DNA of 44,337 nucleotides from Prosthecobacter sp. (GCF_014879935.1 NZ_JACSRD010000067.1:1-44337), one strand, 5' to 3'. Positions 34,259 to 43,103 are shown, counted from the stretch's first letter. Made by a program: numbers and translations. Notes: generated by a model not told the origin, from the sequence alone.

Positions 34259-37200
34259 ATGAAACGACTCCTGCTCCCGTTCCTCCTGTCCATCGGCCTT
34301 GCGTCGGCCGCTGATGTCGAACTCCTGATCCATCTCGGCCTCGGCGACACTGAATCCACCGTCTGGGATGGCTCTGTCAGCGTGACGCCCGGCTCCGTGC
34401 GTGAGATCAGTGGTTATCGCTTCGAGCAGAAAGACGTCGTCGAAGGCAAAACAGCCTGGAAGGCCTCCACCCGCACACCCCAGGGCGCGGTGAAGCCGCG
34501 TGGCAACAATCCAAAGAAGCTCGGCATGGCCCGCCAGCTCGGCCCCATCTTCGAAAACGGTGTGTTTGTGAAGCTGCAGGGCGTCACGCCGGACAGCGTC
34601 GTGGAACTCACGACCGCCCCCGGCAAGGTCAGCTTCAAAATCGGTGATTTGAAACGTGGTGAGGCCCTTCCGCTCATGAATGGTCGTGTTTCGGTCCAGG
34701 AGACGGCCTTCACCCTCCGCCGTCTCTCTCCGGAACGCACGGATGACGACTTCCCTGCCCTGGCAGCCGGGCCGGAGGGTGCCTTCCTCGTTTATCAGAG
34801 CTTCACGCCCGGCATCGACCGTGATGAACGCGCGAAATCCTGGCCCACCGAGCCGGAGGACCTGTCTTTTCTCAACAAACCCGCGGGTGGCGATCAACTC
34901 TGGCTCCACGCGCGCAAAGGCACCTCCTGGACCGAAGAACGCATCCCAGTCACTGAAAACGGACGCGACATCTACAAGTCGGCCGTGACGCTCGATGGCA
35001 AGGACGGTGCCTGGATCGTGTGGAGCGAGCGTGTGGATGGGAACTTCGACCTCTTCGCACGGCACTTCACCGGCGGAAAACTCGCGGAGGTGATGAAGCT
35101 CACCGACTCGAAAGGCAATGACCTCTGCCCTGTGGCCGCCACCGCGGCCGATGGCAGTGTCATGGTGGCGTGGATGGCTGCGCAGACGGAGTTCTTCGCG
35201 ATTCAGACGCGCACGCTCAAAGACGGCCAGTGGGGCGAAACGAAGACCATCTCCGCGAACGCGGGCAATTGCTGGAATCCGGCCATCGCCGCGCACGAGA
35301 ATCGTTTCGCCATCGCATGGGACACCTATGCGAAGGGCGATTACGACATCTGGATGAGCTTCAGCGATGGCAAACCGATGCCCATCGCCACCACGAGCGA
35401 CTACGAGGCCCGCGCATCCGTGACCTTCGACAAAACGGGTGCCCTTTGGATCGCGTTTGAAAAGAGCGGACCGACCTGGGGCAAGGACTGGGGCGCTTAC
35501 GACAGCAATGACGGCATCGGCTTATACAAGAGCCGCTCCATCGGCCTCGTGGTCGTCAAAGACGGTCAGCTCATGGAACCCGCCGGCAAGGTGGCCGACG
35601 CACTGCCCGGGGCGGTCGCAAAAGGCCGTGGCAAAGGCAAAAAGAAGGCCGCTGCAGACGAACAGGCTCCAGCTCCGCCCAAAAATCCCGAGGAAGCCGA
35701 TGGCGTGGCCTTCCTCCAGCCCGCCGAACGGCGCGGAGCCCCAGGCGCGCACGCCGAAGCCACCGGCCCGCAGACCTACAACAACCTCGGCCGCCTGCAC
35801 TGCGATGCCGAGGGCCGCATCTGGCTCATCGCCCGCACACGCTGGAACAGCTTCCGCGGACCCGTGGGCAGCACCTGGGGCAGCGTGGCGGCTTACCTCG
35901 ATGGTGACACCTGGGTGGGACCCATCACCATTCCGCACAGCGACAATCTCCTGTACAATCTGCCCGCCGTCGCGTCGGGACCCAAGAGCCTCTTCATCGC
36001 CCACAGCAGCGATCATCGCATGGATCGCATGGCCGAATTCAACCGCGCCAAACGTCCCGGAGGCAAAGGCGGCAACGCCGCGCTCGACGCCAGCAAGGAT
36101 CCCTTCGACAACGATGTCTATTTCAGCCGCCTCACCATGACCGGGGAGGTCAAACCGGCCGCTTTGAAGCCGCTGAGCGTCATTCCAGACGCCGATGCAC
36201 CGCAGAGCAAGCGCACGCAGGCCGAACGCGCCGAAGTCGCGGCCATTCGCGGCTATCGTGCCGATGTCGCAGGCAAGCCCCTTCAAATCGTGCGCGGTGA
36301 ATTCCATCGCCACACGGAGATCAGCGGCGACGGCGGCGGTGACGGACCGCTGGAGGACATGTGGCGCTATGCCATCGACGCTGCCTACATGGACTGGCTC
36401 GGCAATGGCGACCACGACAACGGCAACGGCCGCGAATACACCTGGTGGCTCACGCAGAAGACCACAGATGCCTTCATGCTGCCCGGACACTTCACACCGA
36501 TGTTCAGCTACGAGCGCAGCGTGAGCTATCCCGAAGGCCATCGCAATGTCGTCTTCGCCCACCGCGGCGTGCGCACCCTGCCGCGCCTGCCGATCAGCGA
36601 CCGCCGCGTGCACGAGCCCGCGCAGGACACAAACATGCTCTACAAATACTTGAAGCTCTTCGACGGCGTGTGCGCCAGCCACACCAGCGTCGGCACCATG
36701 GGCACCGACTGGCGCAACTGGGGCGGCGAGGTCGAGCCGATGGTCGAGATTTACCAAGGTGCCCGCCAGAACTACGAATACCCCGGCTGTCCGCGCTGCC
36801 CCACAGAGAACGACGCCATCGGCGGCTGGGAACCTGGCGGCTGGATCTGCGACGCCTTCGCCAAAGGCTACAAATTCAGCTTCCAGAGCAGTAGCGACCA
36901 CGGCAGCACCCACATCAGCTATGCCATGGTTTATGCCGAGGATTCCAGCCGCGAGGCCATCCTCAAAGCCATGAAGCAACGTCACACCTACGGTGCCACG
37001 GACAACATCATCGCCGACTCCCGCTGCAAAGCTGCTGACGGCACCGAGCGCATGATGGGCGACGAATTCACCGTGAAAGGCGCACCCATGATCACTCTCA
37101 AGCTCACCGGCACCAGGCCCTTCGAAAAAGTCACGCTTATCAAAGACAACGTCGAGATTCCGATGGACGCTCCCAAAGAAAAAACCGTGAGCCTGAGCTG

Positions 37201-37309
37201 GACCGACCCGAAGCCCGAAAAAGGCAAGACCAGCTACTACTACTTCCGCGGCGAACAAACCAACGGCGAGCTTGTCTGGGTGTCGCCGATGTGGATTAAG
37301 TCGGAATGA
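34259..37309 (+). CDS. Large secreted PHP-type (DUF3604-like) protein
   Basis: The 1016-residue protein starts at the ATG at 34259 with a signal peptide (MKRLLLPFLLSIGLASA). The first about 650 residues contain repeated beta elements such as GAFLVYQSF, GAWIVWSERVDGNFDLFAR and RFAIAWDTYAKGDYDIWMSF, consistent with a beta-propeller. The C-terminal third has PHP-phosphoesterase-like metal motifs: EFHRHTEISGDGGGDG (about 680), WLGNGDHDNG (about 713) and SSSDHGSTH (about 877), and ends in a small beta domain. DUF3604 relatives are known from Planctomycetota and Verrucomicrobiota, with unproven function. An upstream in-frame start at 34169 would bury the signal peptide. Confidence 0.78.
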   Translation: MKRLLLPFLLSIGLASAADVELLIHLGLGDTESTVWDGSVSVTPGSVREISGYRFEQKDVVEGKTAWKASTRTPQGAVKPRGNNPKKLGMARQLGPIFENGVFVKLQGVTPDSVVELTTAPGKVSFKIGDLKRGEALPLMNGRVSVQETAFTLRRLSPERTDDDFPALAAGPEGAFLVYQSFTPGIDRDERAKSWPTEPEDLSFLNKPAGGDQLWLHARKGTSWTEERIPVTENGRDIYKSAVTLDGKDGAWIVWSERVDGNFDLFARHFTGGKLAEVMKLTDSKGNDLCPVAATAADGSVMVAWMAAQTEFFAIQTRTLKDGQWGETKTISANAGNCWNPAIAAHENRFAIAWDTYAKGDYDIWMSFSDGKPMPIATTSDYEARASVTFDKTGALWIAFEKSGPTWGKDWGAYDSNDGIGLYKSRSIGLVVVKDGQLMEPAGKVADALPGAVAKGRGKGKKKAAADEQAPAPPKNPEEADGVAFLQPAERRGAPGAHAEATGPQTYNNLGRLHCDAEGRIWLIARTRWNSFRGPVGSTWGSVAAYLDGDTWVGPITIPHSDNLLYNLPAVASGPKSLFIAHSSDHRMDRMAEFNRAKRPGGKGGNAALDASKDPFDNDVYFSRLTMTGEVKPAALKPLSVIPDADAPQSKRTQAERAEVAAIRGYRADVAGKPLQIVRGEFHRHTEISGDGGGDGPLEDMWRYAIDAAYMDWLGNGDHDNGNGREYTWWLTQKTTDAFMLPGHFTPMFSYERSVSYPEGHRNVVFAHRGVRTLPRLPISDRRVHEPAQDTNMLYKYLKLFDGVCASHTSVGTMGTDWRNWGGEVEPMVEIYQGARQNYEYPGCPRCPTENDAIGGWEPGGWICDAFAKGYKFSFQSSSDHGSTHISYAMVYAEDSSREAILKAMKQRHTYGATDNIIADSRCKAADGTERMMGDEFTVKGAPMITLKLTGTRPFEKVTLIKDNVEIPMDAPKEKTVSLSWTDPKPEKGKTSYYYFRGEQTNGELVWVSPMWIKSE

Positions 37310-37354
37310 CGAAACGCAGGTGACGACGCGACAGCGGCGTGATATGAGTTCCCC

Positions 37355-38059
37355 ATGATCTCCACCCGCCGAGGCCCTGCCCGCCGCCGCACGACCACCG
37401 TGGCACCGCCGTTGTTGCAGAACGGCGACCACCTCGGTGCCGCAGAGTTTTTGCGTCGATACTCGGCCATGCCCGAAGTGAAAAAAGCAGAGCTCATCAA
37501 CGGAATCGTTTATATGGCATCCCCCGTTCGCGCGAAACAACACGGCATCCCGGACAGCATCATGCAGGTCTGGCTTGGCACCTATGCAGCACACACGCCC
37601 GGCACGTGCGTTGCCGCCAACTCCACCGTGCGCTTTGACGCCGACAATGTGCCGCAGCCGGATGCGCTGCTCATGATCGAGCGCGGCGGCCGGGCACGCA
37701 TCGGCAAGGATGGCTACATCCATGGGGCACCGGAGTTGATCGTCGAGATCGCGGCCAGCAGCGCTTCGCTGGATCTCAACGACAAGCTGCATGCCTACCG
37801 GCGTGCGGGTGTGCTCGAATACATCGTGTGGCGTCCTGAAGAGAAAGCCTGTGGCTGGTTCGTGCTGGAGGACGACAACTTCATCCAACTGCGTCCTGAC
37901 AAGAGCCACCTGCTTCGCAGCCAGGCCTTTCCTGGTCTCGTGCTCGACATGAAGGCCCTGGTGGCTAAGAACGCTGCTGGAGTGCTCGCGGCACTAAACA
38001 AGTCCACAGGCAAAGCGGCGCACAAAAACTTCGTGTCCCGCCTGGCGAAACAGGGATGA
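37355..38059 (+). CDS. Uma2 family PD-(D/E)XK nuclease-like protein
   Basis: The 234-residue protein has the Uma2 (DUF820) pattern: LINGIVYMASPV, then the nuclease core with D103 (VPQPDALLM), E131 (PELIVEIAASSAS) and K144 (DLNDKLHAYRRAGVLEYIVW). The catalytic residues are intact. Family members are plausible endonucleases of unknown biological role. The basic N-terminus (about 1-20) precedes the usual start region. Its stop overlaps the next start (ATGA at 38056-38059), so it is translationally coupled to a membrane protein gene. Confidence 0.85.
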   Translation: MISTRRGPARRRTTTVAPPLLQNGDHLGAAEFLRRYSAMPEVKKAELINGIVYMASPVRAKQHGIPDSIMQVWLGTYAAHTPGTCVAANSTVRFDADNVPQPDALLMIERGGRARIGKDGYIHGAPELIVEIAASSASLDLNDKLHAYRRAGVLEYIVWRPEEKACGWFVLEDDNFIQLRPDKSHLLRSQAFPGLVLDMKALVAKNAAGVLAALNKSTGKAAHKNFVSRLAKQG

Positions 38060-38535
38060 GAGAGTGTAGCCCATCAACCCTTCGGTTGAGGTGGCTGCTC
38101 GCCGGCCTGGATGGAGCGTTGTTTGGCTGGATTTTGTTCGTCATTTACATTGCCGCGCTGAATCTGAACCAGGCGGCCGAATTCTTCTGGCATCCAAGAC
38201 CTGCCAACCTGCTTCCCCGCTTGACGATCTGGGTTCAAAATGCCATGCCGGATGAACGGTGGGCATTGCTGACCTGCTGGGTATCCTCCAGCATTGGCTT
38301 CGGATTGATCAGCCAAGCTTCAAATGAAGCGCTTTCAGGCCGGGTGTTCCGATGGGTCATGAGCGCGGGCATGACCATACTCCTGGCACTTTCGATTCCG
38401 ATCATGGCCCAATTCAAAAACCTTAGCGGAGGCCCTGACTCCATCGTTTGGGATGAAGTTCTCTTCGCGGCTCTCGGCCTATGCATGCTGATCTGCGGAA
38501 TCATGCGTGCTCGTAGTGCTTGCGCTCCGTCATGA
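38056..38535 (+). CDS. Membrane protein, unknown function
   Basis: The 159-residue product has about four hydrophobic segments: near residues 12-34, 70-88, 100-118 and 131-147. No known motif is visible. It starts within the ATGA overlap with the Uma2 gene and ends in an ATGA overlap with the EF-hand gene (38532-38535), so all three are likely made from one message. Base use is slightly less GC-rich than the neighbours in places. I do not recognise a family. Confidence 0.6.
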   Translation: MRECSPSTLRLRWLLAGLDGALFGWILFVIYIAALNLNQAAEFFWHPRPANLLPRLTIWVQNAMPDERWALLTCWVSSSIGFGLISQASNEALSGRVFRWVMSAGMTILLALSIPIMAQFKNLSGGPDSIVWDEVLFAALGLCMLICGIMRARSACAPS

Positions 38536-39236
38536 TCAGGCTCCAACCATCTACGATCATATTTTTGGTGCTTGGAATTGCCCGCATCGTGCTAAGCCAT
38601 CCCGCCGACCAAAGCGAGATGCGGATGCGACCTGCGCCCCATCAATTGGAGGGACGGTTCACGTTCAACATCCTGACGCTGACGCGATTTGTCGGGATGG
38701 ATGTGGATGGTGATGGGAAGCTCAGCATGGCGGAGTTGGACGGGGCACAACCGGTAATCGCTGAGTATCTGAACTCGCACATCCGGCTGGACATCAACCA
38801 GCAAAAGGCGTCTTGGGGCACGAAAGTGAAGTTTGACTACCTGTGGCCGAACGCGGGCGTGACGCCGTCGATGACGGAGATCGAATATGCGGCGCGAAAT
38901 GTGGATGTGACGTTCACGGTGCCGGTGGCGGGCCGGTTGCTGGAGGACTTCTGGATCGCGTTCGAGATTTTCGAGCAGACCGGTCCGCTGCAAACGATCC
39001 GTGGGATGTATGAGCAGGAAGGAAAGGTGCTGGAGGTGTCTTTCAACTTCCAGGAACCGGAGTACACCTACGACACGGGCTTTGCGGAGGATCCGTTCGA
39101 GCAGGAAGCCGAGAAGAAGGCGGTGATGGCACCGGAGCCAGTGAAATGGCCTGCCTGGCTGCTGATTCCAGCCGTCGTGGCGCTCATCGTCCTTTTTCGC
39201 AGTATAACCGCACGCCGTCGGCGCACATCGAGGTGA
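38532..39236 (+). CDS. EF-hand protein with signal and C-terminal membrane helix
   Basis: The 234-residue protein has an N-terminal hydrophobic segment (about 8-22). It has one EF-hand calcium loop, DVDGDGKLSMAE (57-68), with ligands at D57, D59, D61 and E68. A beta-rich central domain follows, then a C-terminal helix (about 207-225) and basic tail ITARRRRTSR. It should sit in the periplasm, anchored at the C-terminus. The start at 38532 overlaps the upstream stop (ATGA). Its last 53 bases overlap the convergent MBL-fold gene. The N-terminal region recalls extensions seen ahead of HupE/UreJ domains, which is a weak resemblance. Confidence 0.65.
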   Translation: MIRLQPSTIIFLVLGIARIVLSHPADQSEMRMRPAPHQLEGRFTFNILTLTRFVGMDVDGDGKLSMAELDGAQPVIAEYLNSHIRLDINQQKASWGTKVKFDYLWPNAGVTPSMTEIEYAARNVDVTFTVPVAGRLLEDFWIAFEIFEQTGPLQTIRGMYEQEGKVLEVSFNFQEPEYTYDTGFAEDPFEQEAEKKAVMAPEPVKWPAWLLIPAVVALIVLFRSITARRRRTSR

Positions 39237-40071
39237 CGTTGGCGCCCTCACCCTTGCGCCAGAGTTCCTCGCTGACACCGGCCTTCGTTGCGATCTCGTG
39301 CTCCGCCAGCGCATAGCGGCGGCGGTTTTCTTCGACGCTGATGCCAGCACGGAAGTCGGCGGCAACGCGTTCGTAAACTTCGTTCACGCGCTGACGATAG
39401 GTCGTGAGATGCCACTGCACATCGTCCACGCGGCCAAAGTGCGTGAGATAGAGCGCCTTGAAGTTTGCGGCGAGCAGGCGGTCGATGGATTGCGAATAAG
39501 CCACCGGATCAAACTGTGGCGGCGCGGAGGTGACGGAAAGGTAGCGGCTGTTTTCGAGGCGCATGCCCGCCACGTCGCCAGTGAAGCAGGCATCGTCAAT
39601 GATGAAGGCGTGATGATGCCGTGCATGGCCGGGTGTGTCCCAGGCGATGATTTCCACCTCGCCAAACTTCACGCGTTCGTTGTCCTGAAGGCTCACCACG
39701 TGCTCGGCAGGCGCGGGCAGCATCTCGCCCCACAACGCGTCCATTTGGTCGCCATAGACCATGCGGGCGCTCTCCATGAGTTTTGAAGGGTCGATCAGGT
39801 GACGTGCGGCGTTGGGATGGCAGTAGATGGTGGCACCGTTCTGCGCGAACCAGCCTGCTGCTCCGGCGTGGTCGAGATGAATGTGAGTGACGAAGACCTT
39901 CTTGATCGCTGACTCATCGACGCCAGCGGCACGAATCGCCTCACGCAGCGTTTTCAGTGTCGATCCGGGGCCGGTTTCGATCAGGGCGAACTCGCCGTCA
40001 CTTTCGACAAGATAGGATGCAATGAGGCCAGGAATGCCAATGAAGCGGAGATCGAGCGTGTGAATGCGCAT
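39184..40071 (-). CDS. MBL-fold metallohydrolase
   Basis: The 295-residue protein has the metallo-beta-lactamase signature VTHIHLDHAGAAGW (H63, H65, D67, H68) and further metal-binding sites including DTPGHARHHHAF. It also has FALIETGPGS near the N-terminus. It is a cytoplasmic zinc or iron hydrolase of unknown substrate; glyoxalase II-like and lactonase-like roles are both possible. ATG 40071 is preceded directly by an in-frame TTG at 40074; I use the ATG. Its 3' end overlaps the convergent EF-hand gene by 53 bases. A perfect hairpin lies seven bases upstream of the start. Confidence 0.85.
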   Translation of the reverse strand: MRIHTLDLRFIGIPGLIASYLVESDGEFALIETGPGSTLKTLREAIRAAGVDESAIKKVFVTHIHLDHAGAAGWFAQNGATIYCHPNAARHLIDPSKLMESARMVYGDQMDALWGEMLPAPAEHVVSLQDNERVKFGEVEIIAWDTPGHARHHHAFIIDDACFTGDVAGMRLENSRYLSVTSAPPQFDPVAYSQSIDRLLAANFKALYLTHFGRVDDVQWHLTTYRQRVNEVYERVAADFRAGISVEENRRRYALAEHEIATKAGVSEELWRKGEGANVTSMCADGVRLYCEKGR

Positions 40072-40077
40072 CAAGAT

Positions 40078-40104
40078 GGAAAGCCGACGAAACGTCGGCT
40101 TTCC
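40078..40104. terminator. Perfect 12-bp hairpin between korB and the MBL gene
   Basis: GGAAAGCCGACG (40078-40089) and CGTCGGCTTTCC (40093-40104) pair around AAA. On the minus strand it lies 39 bases past the korB stop and 7 bases before the MBL start codon. It may end korAB transcription, or form the leader of the MBL message. The plus strand has a T-rich tail (ACAGTTTTGTT). Confidence 0.55.
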
Positions 40105-40143
40105 ACAGTTTTGTTGATCGTTCTGCGCTGCTCGCAGACAGTG

Positions 40144-41070
40144 TTACCGCATCGCCTCGAAGCGTTTGCGCAGAATGTCTTTCTGCGAGACACCGCCAAG
40201 CTTGGACTGCGTATCGTCGATCCACTTCTGCTCGAGGGCGTTTTTGGTGGGGCGATTGACTTGGTAATAGACGCCGAATTTGCCGGGGGCGAGGTAGTCG
40301 GCGAGTTTGAAGGCGGCGACATCATCGGTGACATCGTGCTGCGTTTCGTCGATGAGCTCGTAGGTGCCGCCTTTGCGAGGGGTGCTGTCATCAAAGGCGC
40401 CGGGATAGAACATGACGCACTCGCTGAGGCACTCGACGACGCTGAAGCCGTCGTGGTTGATGGCGCGGGTGAAGATTTCCTCCATGTGCTTCACCTGCGC
40501 GGCGTGCGTGCGGGCGATGAAGGTGGCACCGCTGGCGAGGAGCTGCTTCATCGGGTTGATCGGACGGTCGATGGCGCCGGTGGGGTCAGTCTTCGATTTG
40601 CGGCCGATGGGCGTGGTGGGGCTCGTCTGGTTCTTCGTGAGGCCATAGACGAAGTTGTCCATGATGATGTAGGTGAGCTTCACGTTCTTGCGGGCGGCGT
40701 GGTTGAGGTGGTTGCCGCCGATGGAGAAACCGTCGCCGTCACCGCCGAAGACGAAGACATGCACGTCCGGACGGCTCAGCGAAACGCCGGTGGCGAGAGG
40801 CAGCGCACGGCCGTGGATGAAGTGCAGGCTGTGCGTGTTCATGAAGTAGGGAAAGCGCGAGGAGCAGCCGATGCCGGCGACGACGACGATCTTTTCCTGC
40901 GGGATGTTCAGCTTCTCGAGCACGCGGTAAAACATGGCGAGCACGGCGAAGTCACCGCAGCCCGGGCACCACGTCGGGTGATCGGCGGTGAGCGCTTTTT
41001 TGGTGAGTTTTTCGACGACGGGAGCGGCAGCGGCGGCTGGAGCTTCAGGTGTGGCGACGGCGGTGGACAT
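40144..41070 (-). CDS. korB: 2-oxoacid:ferredoxin oxidoreductase beta subunit
   Basis: This is the thiamine-diphosphate and iron-sulfur subunit of an oxidoreductase that converts a 2-oxoacid such as 2-oxoglutarate plus CoA to acyl-CoA, CO2 and reduced ferredoxin. The 308-residue protein has WCPGCGDF (C35, C38), GIGCSS (C69), the ThDP/Mg motif GGDGDGFSIGGNHL with NFVYGLTKNQTSPTT, and later cysteines in VVECLSEC. An Ala/Pro-rich N-terminus (1-20) precedes the domain. The start at 41070 (MSTAVATPE) avoids a low-complexity upstream extension. It follows korA by 46 bases. The 2-oxoglutarate specificity is by family resemblance. Confidence 0.92.
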   Translation of the reverse strand: MSTAVATPEAPAAAAAPVVEKLTKKALTADHPTWCPGCGDFAVLAMFYRVLEKLNIPQEKIVVVAGIGCSSRFPYFMNTHSLHFIHGRALPLATGVSLSRPDVHVFVFGGDGDGFSIGGNHLNHAARKNVKLTYIIMDNFVYGLTKNQTSPTTPIGRKSKTDPTGAIDRPINPMKQLLASGATFIARTHAAQVKHMEEIFTRAINHDGFSVVECLSECVMFYPGAFDDSTPRKGGTYELIDETQHDVTDDVAAFKLADYLAPGKFGVYYQVNRPTKNALEQKWIDDTQSKLGGVSQKDILRKRFEAMR

Positions 41071-41116
41071 GACGTGGTTGGAAAAAAGGTTGGTTGAGAA
41101 ACGAAGATGAAAACGA

Positions 41117-42916
41117 TCAGGCTTGGCCGGCGGCGAGGTGTTTTTCGACACCGGTGACGATCTCGCGCACGCGGAAGGCGAGCCCGTCGGTCTTGCAGAC
41201 GCTCTTGATCTTCGGATCGGCATACTTCGCGCGCAGCAGCATGGCGAGCTGGCCGTGGCCGTAGGCTCCGAAGTCGTTCATTTCGACGCAGACGACGTTT
41301 TTGAAACCGGCGAGCACGCCGTCGAGTTTGTTCGGCAGCGGGTGCAGGTGACGGATGTTCGCGGCGCTGACTTTGTGGCCTTCGCTGCGGAGACGGTCGC
41401 AGGCTTCCTTCGCGGGGCCCCAGGCACTGCCCCAGGCGATGATGAGCGCGTCGCCGGTGGCGTCGCCGTGCACTTCGGGCGCGGGGAATTCAGCGGCGGC
41501 ATCGAGCAGCTTCTGACGACGCTTGTTGGTCATCTGCTGGTGCATCTTCGCGTTGCCGGAAGGATGGCCCCACTCGTCGTGCTCGAGGCCGGAGATGTGC
41601 GGATACTTGCCGCCGGCCATCTTCGTGCCGGGAGGGGCATGCTGCGTGGTTTTGTCCAAAGGATAGGGCTTCCAGTCGGCATCGCGCGGCGTCTGATCGA
41701 GCGTCGGCTCGACCCAGTGCTTGTCGAGATCCGGCTCCTCAAAGGCCTCGATGCGGCTGCTGAGCGCCTGGTCGCTGAGGATGATGACGGGGCTGGAGTA
41801 TTTGCGGGCGATGCGTCCGGCTTCGAGGGCGATGTAGAAGCAATCCTCGACATCTTTGGGCGCGAGCACAAAGCGCGGCGTGTCGCCGTGGCTGCCGTAA
41901 ATGGCCTGCATGAGATCGCTTTGCTCCACGCTCGTCGGCAGGCCGGTGGAAGGGCCGCCGCGCTGCACATTGACGACGATGAGCGGCAACTCGGCCATGC
42001 TGGCGTAGCCGAGCGCTTCCATCTTCAGCGACAAACCGGGGCCGCTGCTGCCAGTCATGCTCAGGTGGCCCGCGAAGGCCTCGCCGATGGCCATGCTGAC
42101 GGCGGCGAGCTCGTCCTCGGCCTGCACAAAGATGCCGCCATACTTCGGCAGTTCGCTGCGCAGTGTTTCCATGATGGAGGACCACGGCGTGATCGGATAC
42201 GCCGCGCCGTAGCGCACACCGGCAGCGAGAAGACCAAGCGAGAGCATCTGATTGCCGTCCGTGGAGATGCGGTGGCCGGAATCGGCCTCGCCCGGAGCCA
42301 GCGCGAATTTTTCGATGTCGCCGATCTGATACGCGTAGCCCGCATCGAAGGCCAGCAGCGCATTGCGCAGCACGGATTCGTCTTTTTTGCCGAACTGACG
42401 GCTGATGATGCCAACGAGCTTCTCCTTGTCCAAATTGAACACGGAAACGATCAGGCCGAGCACGAACATGTTCTTGCCGCGATCCTTTGCGCTGCCGCCG
42501 ATGGCCTCCACGGTCGCCGCAGTGAAGGGAATGCCGATGTGGAAGACGCCCTTCTCATGCTTGATCTCCTTCACCTCGGCGCTGTCATAGAGGCAGATGC
42601 CGCCCTGGCGCAGCGCATTGAAATGGCCGTCATAGCTGTGCTGGTAGAAAGCGACGAGCACGTCCGCCTCATCACCCGCCGTGAGCACTTCGCCTGAGCC
42701 GAGATGCACCTGGAAAATCGAAGGACCGCCGCTGATCGTCGCCGGGATCGTCATGTAGGTCATCACTTCCTGCGCCGTGCGGCCCGCGAGGCGGGCGAGG
42801 AAGCCGCCGATGGACTGGATACCGTCCTGCGAATTTCCGGCGAAGCGGATGACGGCGTTACGGAGGGTCTTCTTGGAATCAGACGACGACGGAGCGGAGG
42901 CTGTGGCTGTTGACAT
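41117..42916 (-). CDS. korA: 2-oxoacid:ferredoxin oxidoreductase, fused gamma-alpha subunit
   Basis: The 599-residue protein joins a gamma domain to an alpha domain. The gamma domain (about residues 20-190) contains RFAGNSQDGIQSIGGFLARL and later a GGSAKDRGKNMFVLG segment. The alpha domain shows YPITPWSSIMETL, AEDELAAVSMAIGEAFAG, SMTGSSGPGLSLKMEALGYA, VVNVQRGGPSTGLPTSVEQSD in parts, and a C-terminal VEMNDFGAYGHGQLAMLLR. With KorB it makes a two-subunit enzyme. The start at 42916 (MSTATASAPSSSDSKK) resembles the korB start. No ferredoxin gene is adjacent. It is divergent from the helicase gene. Confidence 0.93.
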   Translation of the reverse strand: MSTATASAPSSSDSKKTLRNAVIRFAGNSQDGIQSIGGFLARLAGRTAQEVMTYMTIPATISGGPSIFQVHLGSGEVLTAGDEADVLVAFYQHSYDGHFNALRQGGICLYDSAEVKEIKHEKGVFHIGIPFTAATVEAIGGSAKDRGKNMFVLGLIVSVFNLDKEKLVGIISRQFGKKDESVLRNALLAFDAGYAYQIGDIEKFALAPGEADSGHRISTDGNQMLSLGLLAAGVRYGAAYPITPWSSIMETLRSELPKYGGIFVQAEDELAAVSMAIGEAFAGHLSMTGSSGPGLSLKMEALGYASMAELPLIVVNVQRGGPSTGLPTSVEQSDLMQAIYGSHGDTPRFVLAPKDVEDCFYIALEAGRIARKYSSPVIILSDQALSSRIEAFEEPDLDKHWVEPTLDQTPRDADWKPYPLDKTTQHAPPGTKMAGGKYPHISGLEHDEWGHPSGNAKMHQQMTNKRRQKLLDAAAEFPAPEVHGDATGDALIIAWGSAWGPAKEACDRLRSEGHKVSAANIRHLHPLPNKLDGVLAGFKNVVCVEMNDFGAYGHGQLAMLLRAKYADPKIKSVCKTDGLAFRVREIVTGVEKHLAAGQA

Positions 42917-43022
42917 GGTTGGACGCGGATGCTTGTGACCCGCTGGGTTGGTGGGTGACAGAAACGGCATTCTATGAGGGCTTTTGCAAATCGTCCATGT
43001 CGGCGAACGGCTTTTTTAGGCG

Positions 43023-43057
43023 AGGTCCCCGGAAGATCAAAGACCTTGCTATCTTCC
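43023..43057 (+). ncRNA. Possible H-type pseudoknot in the helicase leader
   Basis: Two interleaved stems are possible. AGGTC (43023-43027) pairs with GACCT (43042-43046), and GGAAGAT (43031-43037) pairs with ATCTTCC (43051-43057). The order gives H-type pseudoknot topology, ending 46 bases before the helicase ATG. No known riboswitch class is recognised and the transcription start is unknown, so this is speculative. Confidence 0.25.
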
Positions 43058-43103
43058 CCATTGGTGGGACTATGGCCGCCCTCAAATCCCCGGGGGACCG
43101 TTT

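Noticed and set aside
35522..37909. Very long open frame on the minus strand opposite the PHP-type gene
   Set aside because: Its composition and lack of motifs fit a GC-rich shadow of the real plus-strand gene, which has a signal peptide and metal motifs.
40..43094. 15-base inverted match between positions 40-54 and 43080-43094
   Set aside because: One or two such matches are expected by chance in 44 kb, and neither site has a shared context.
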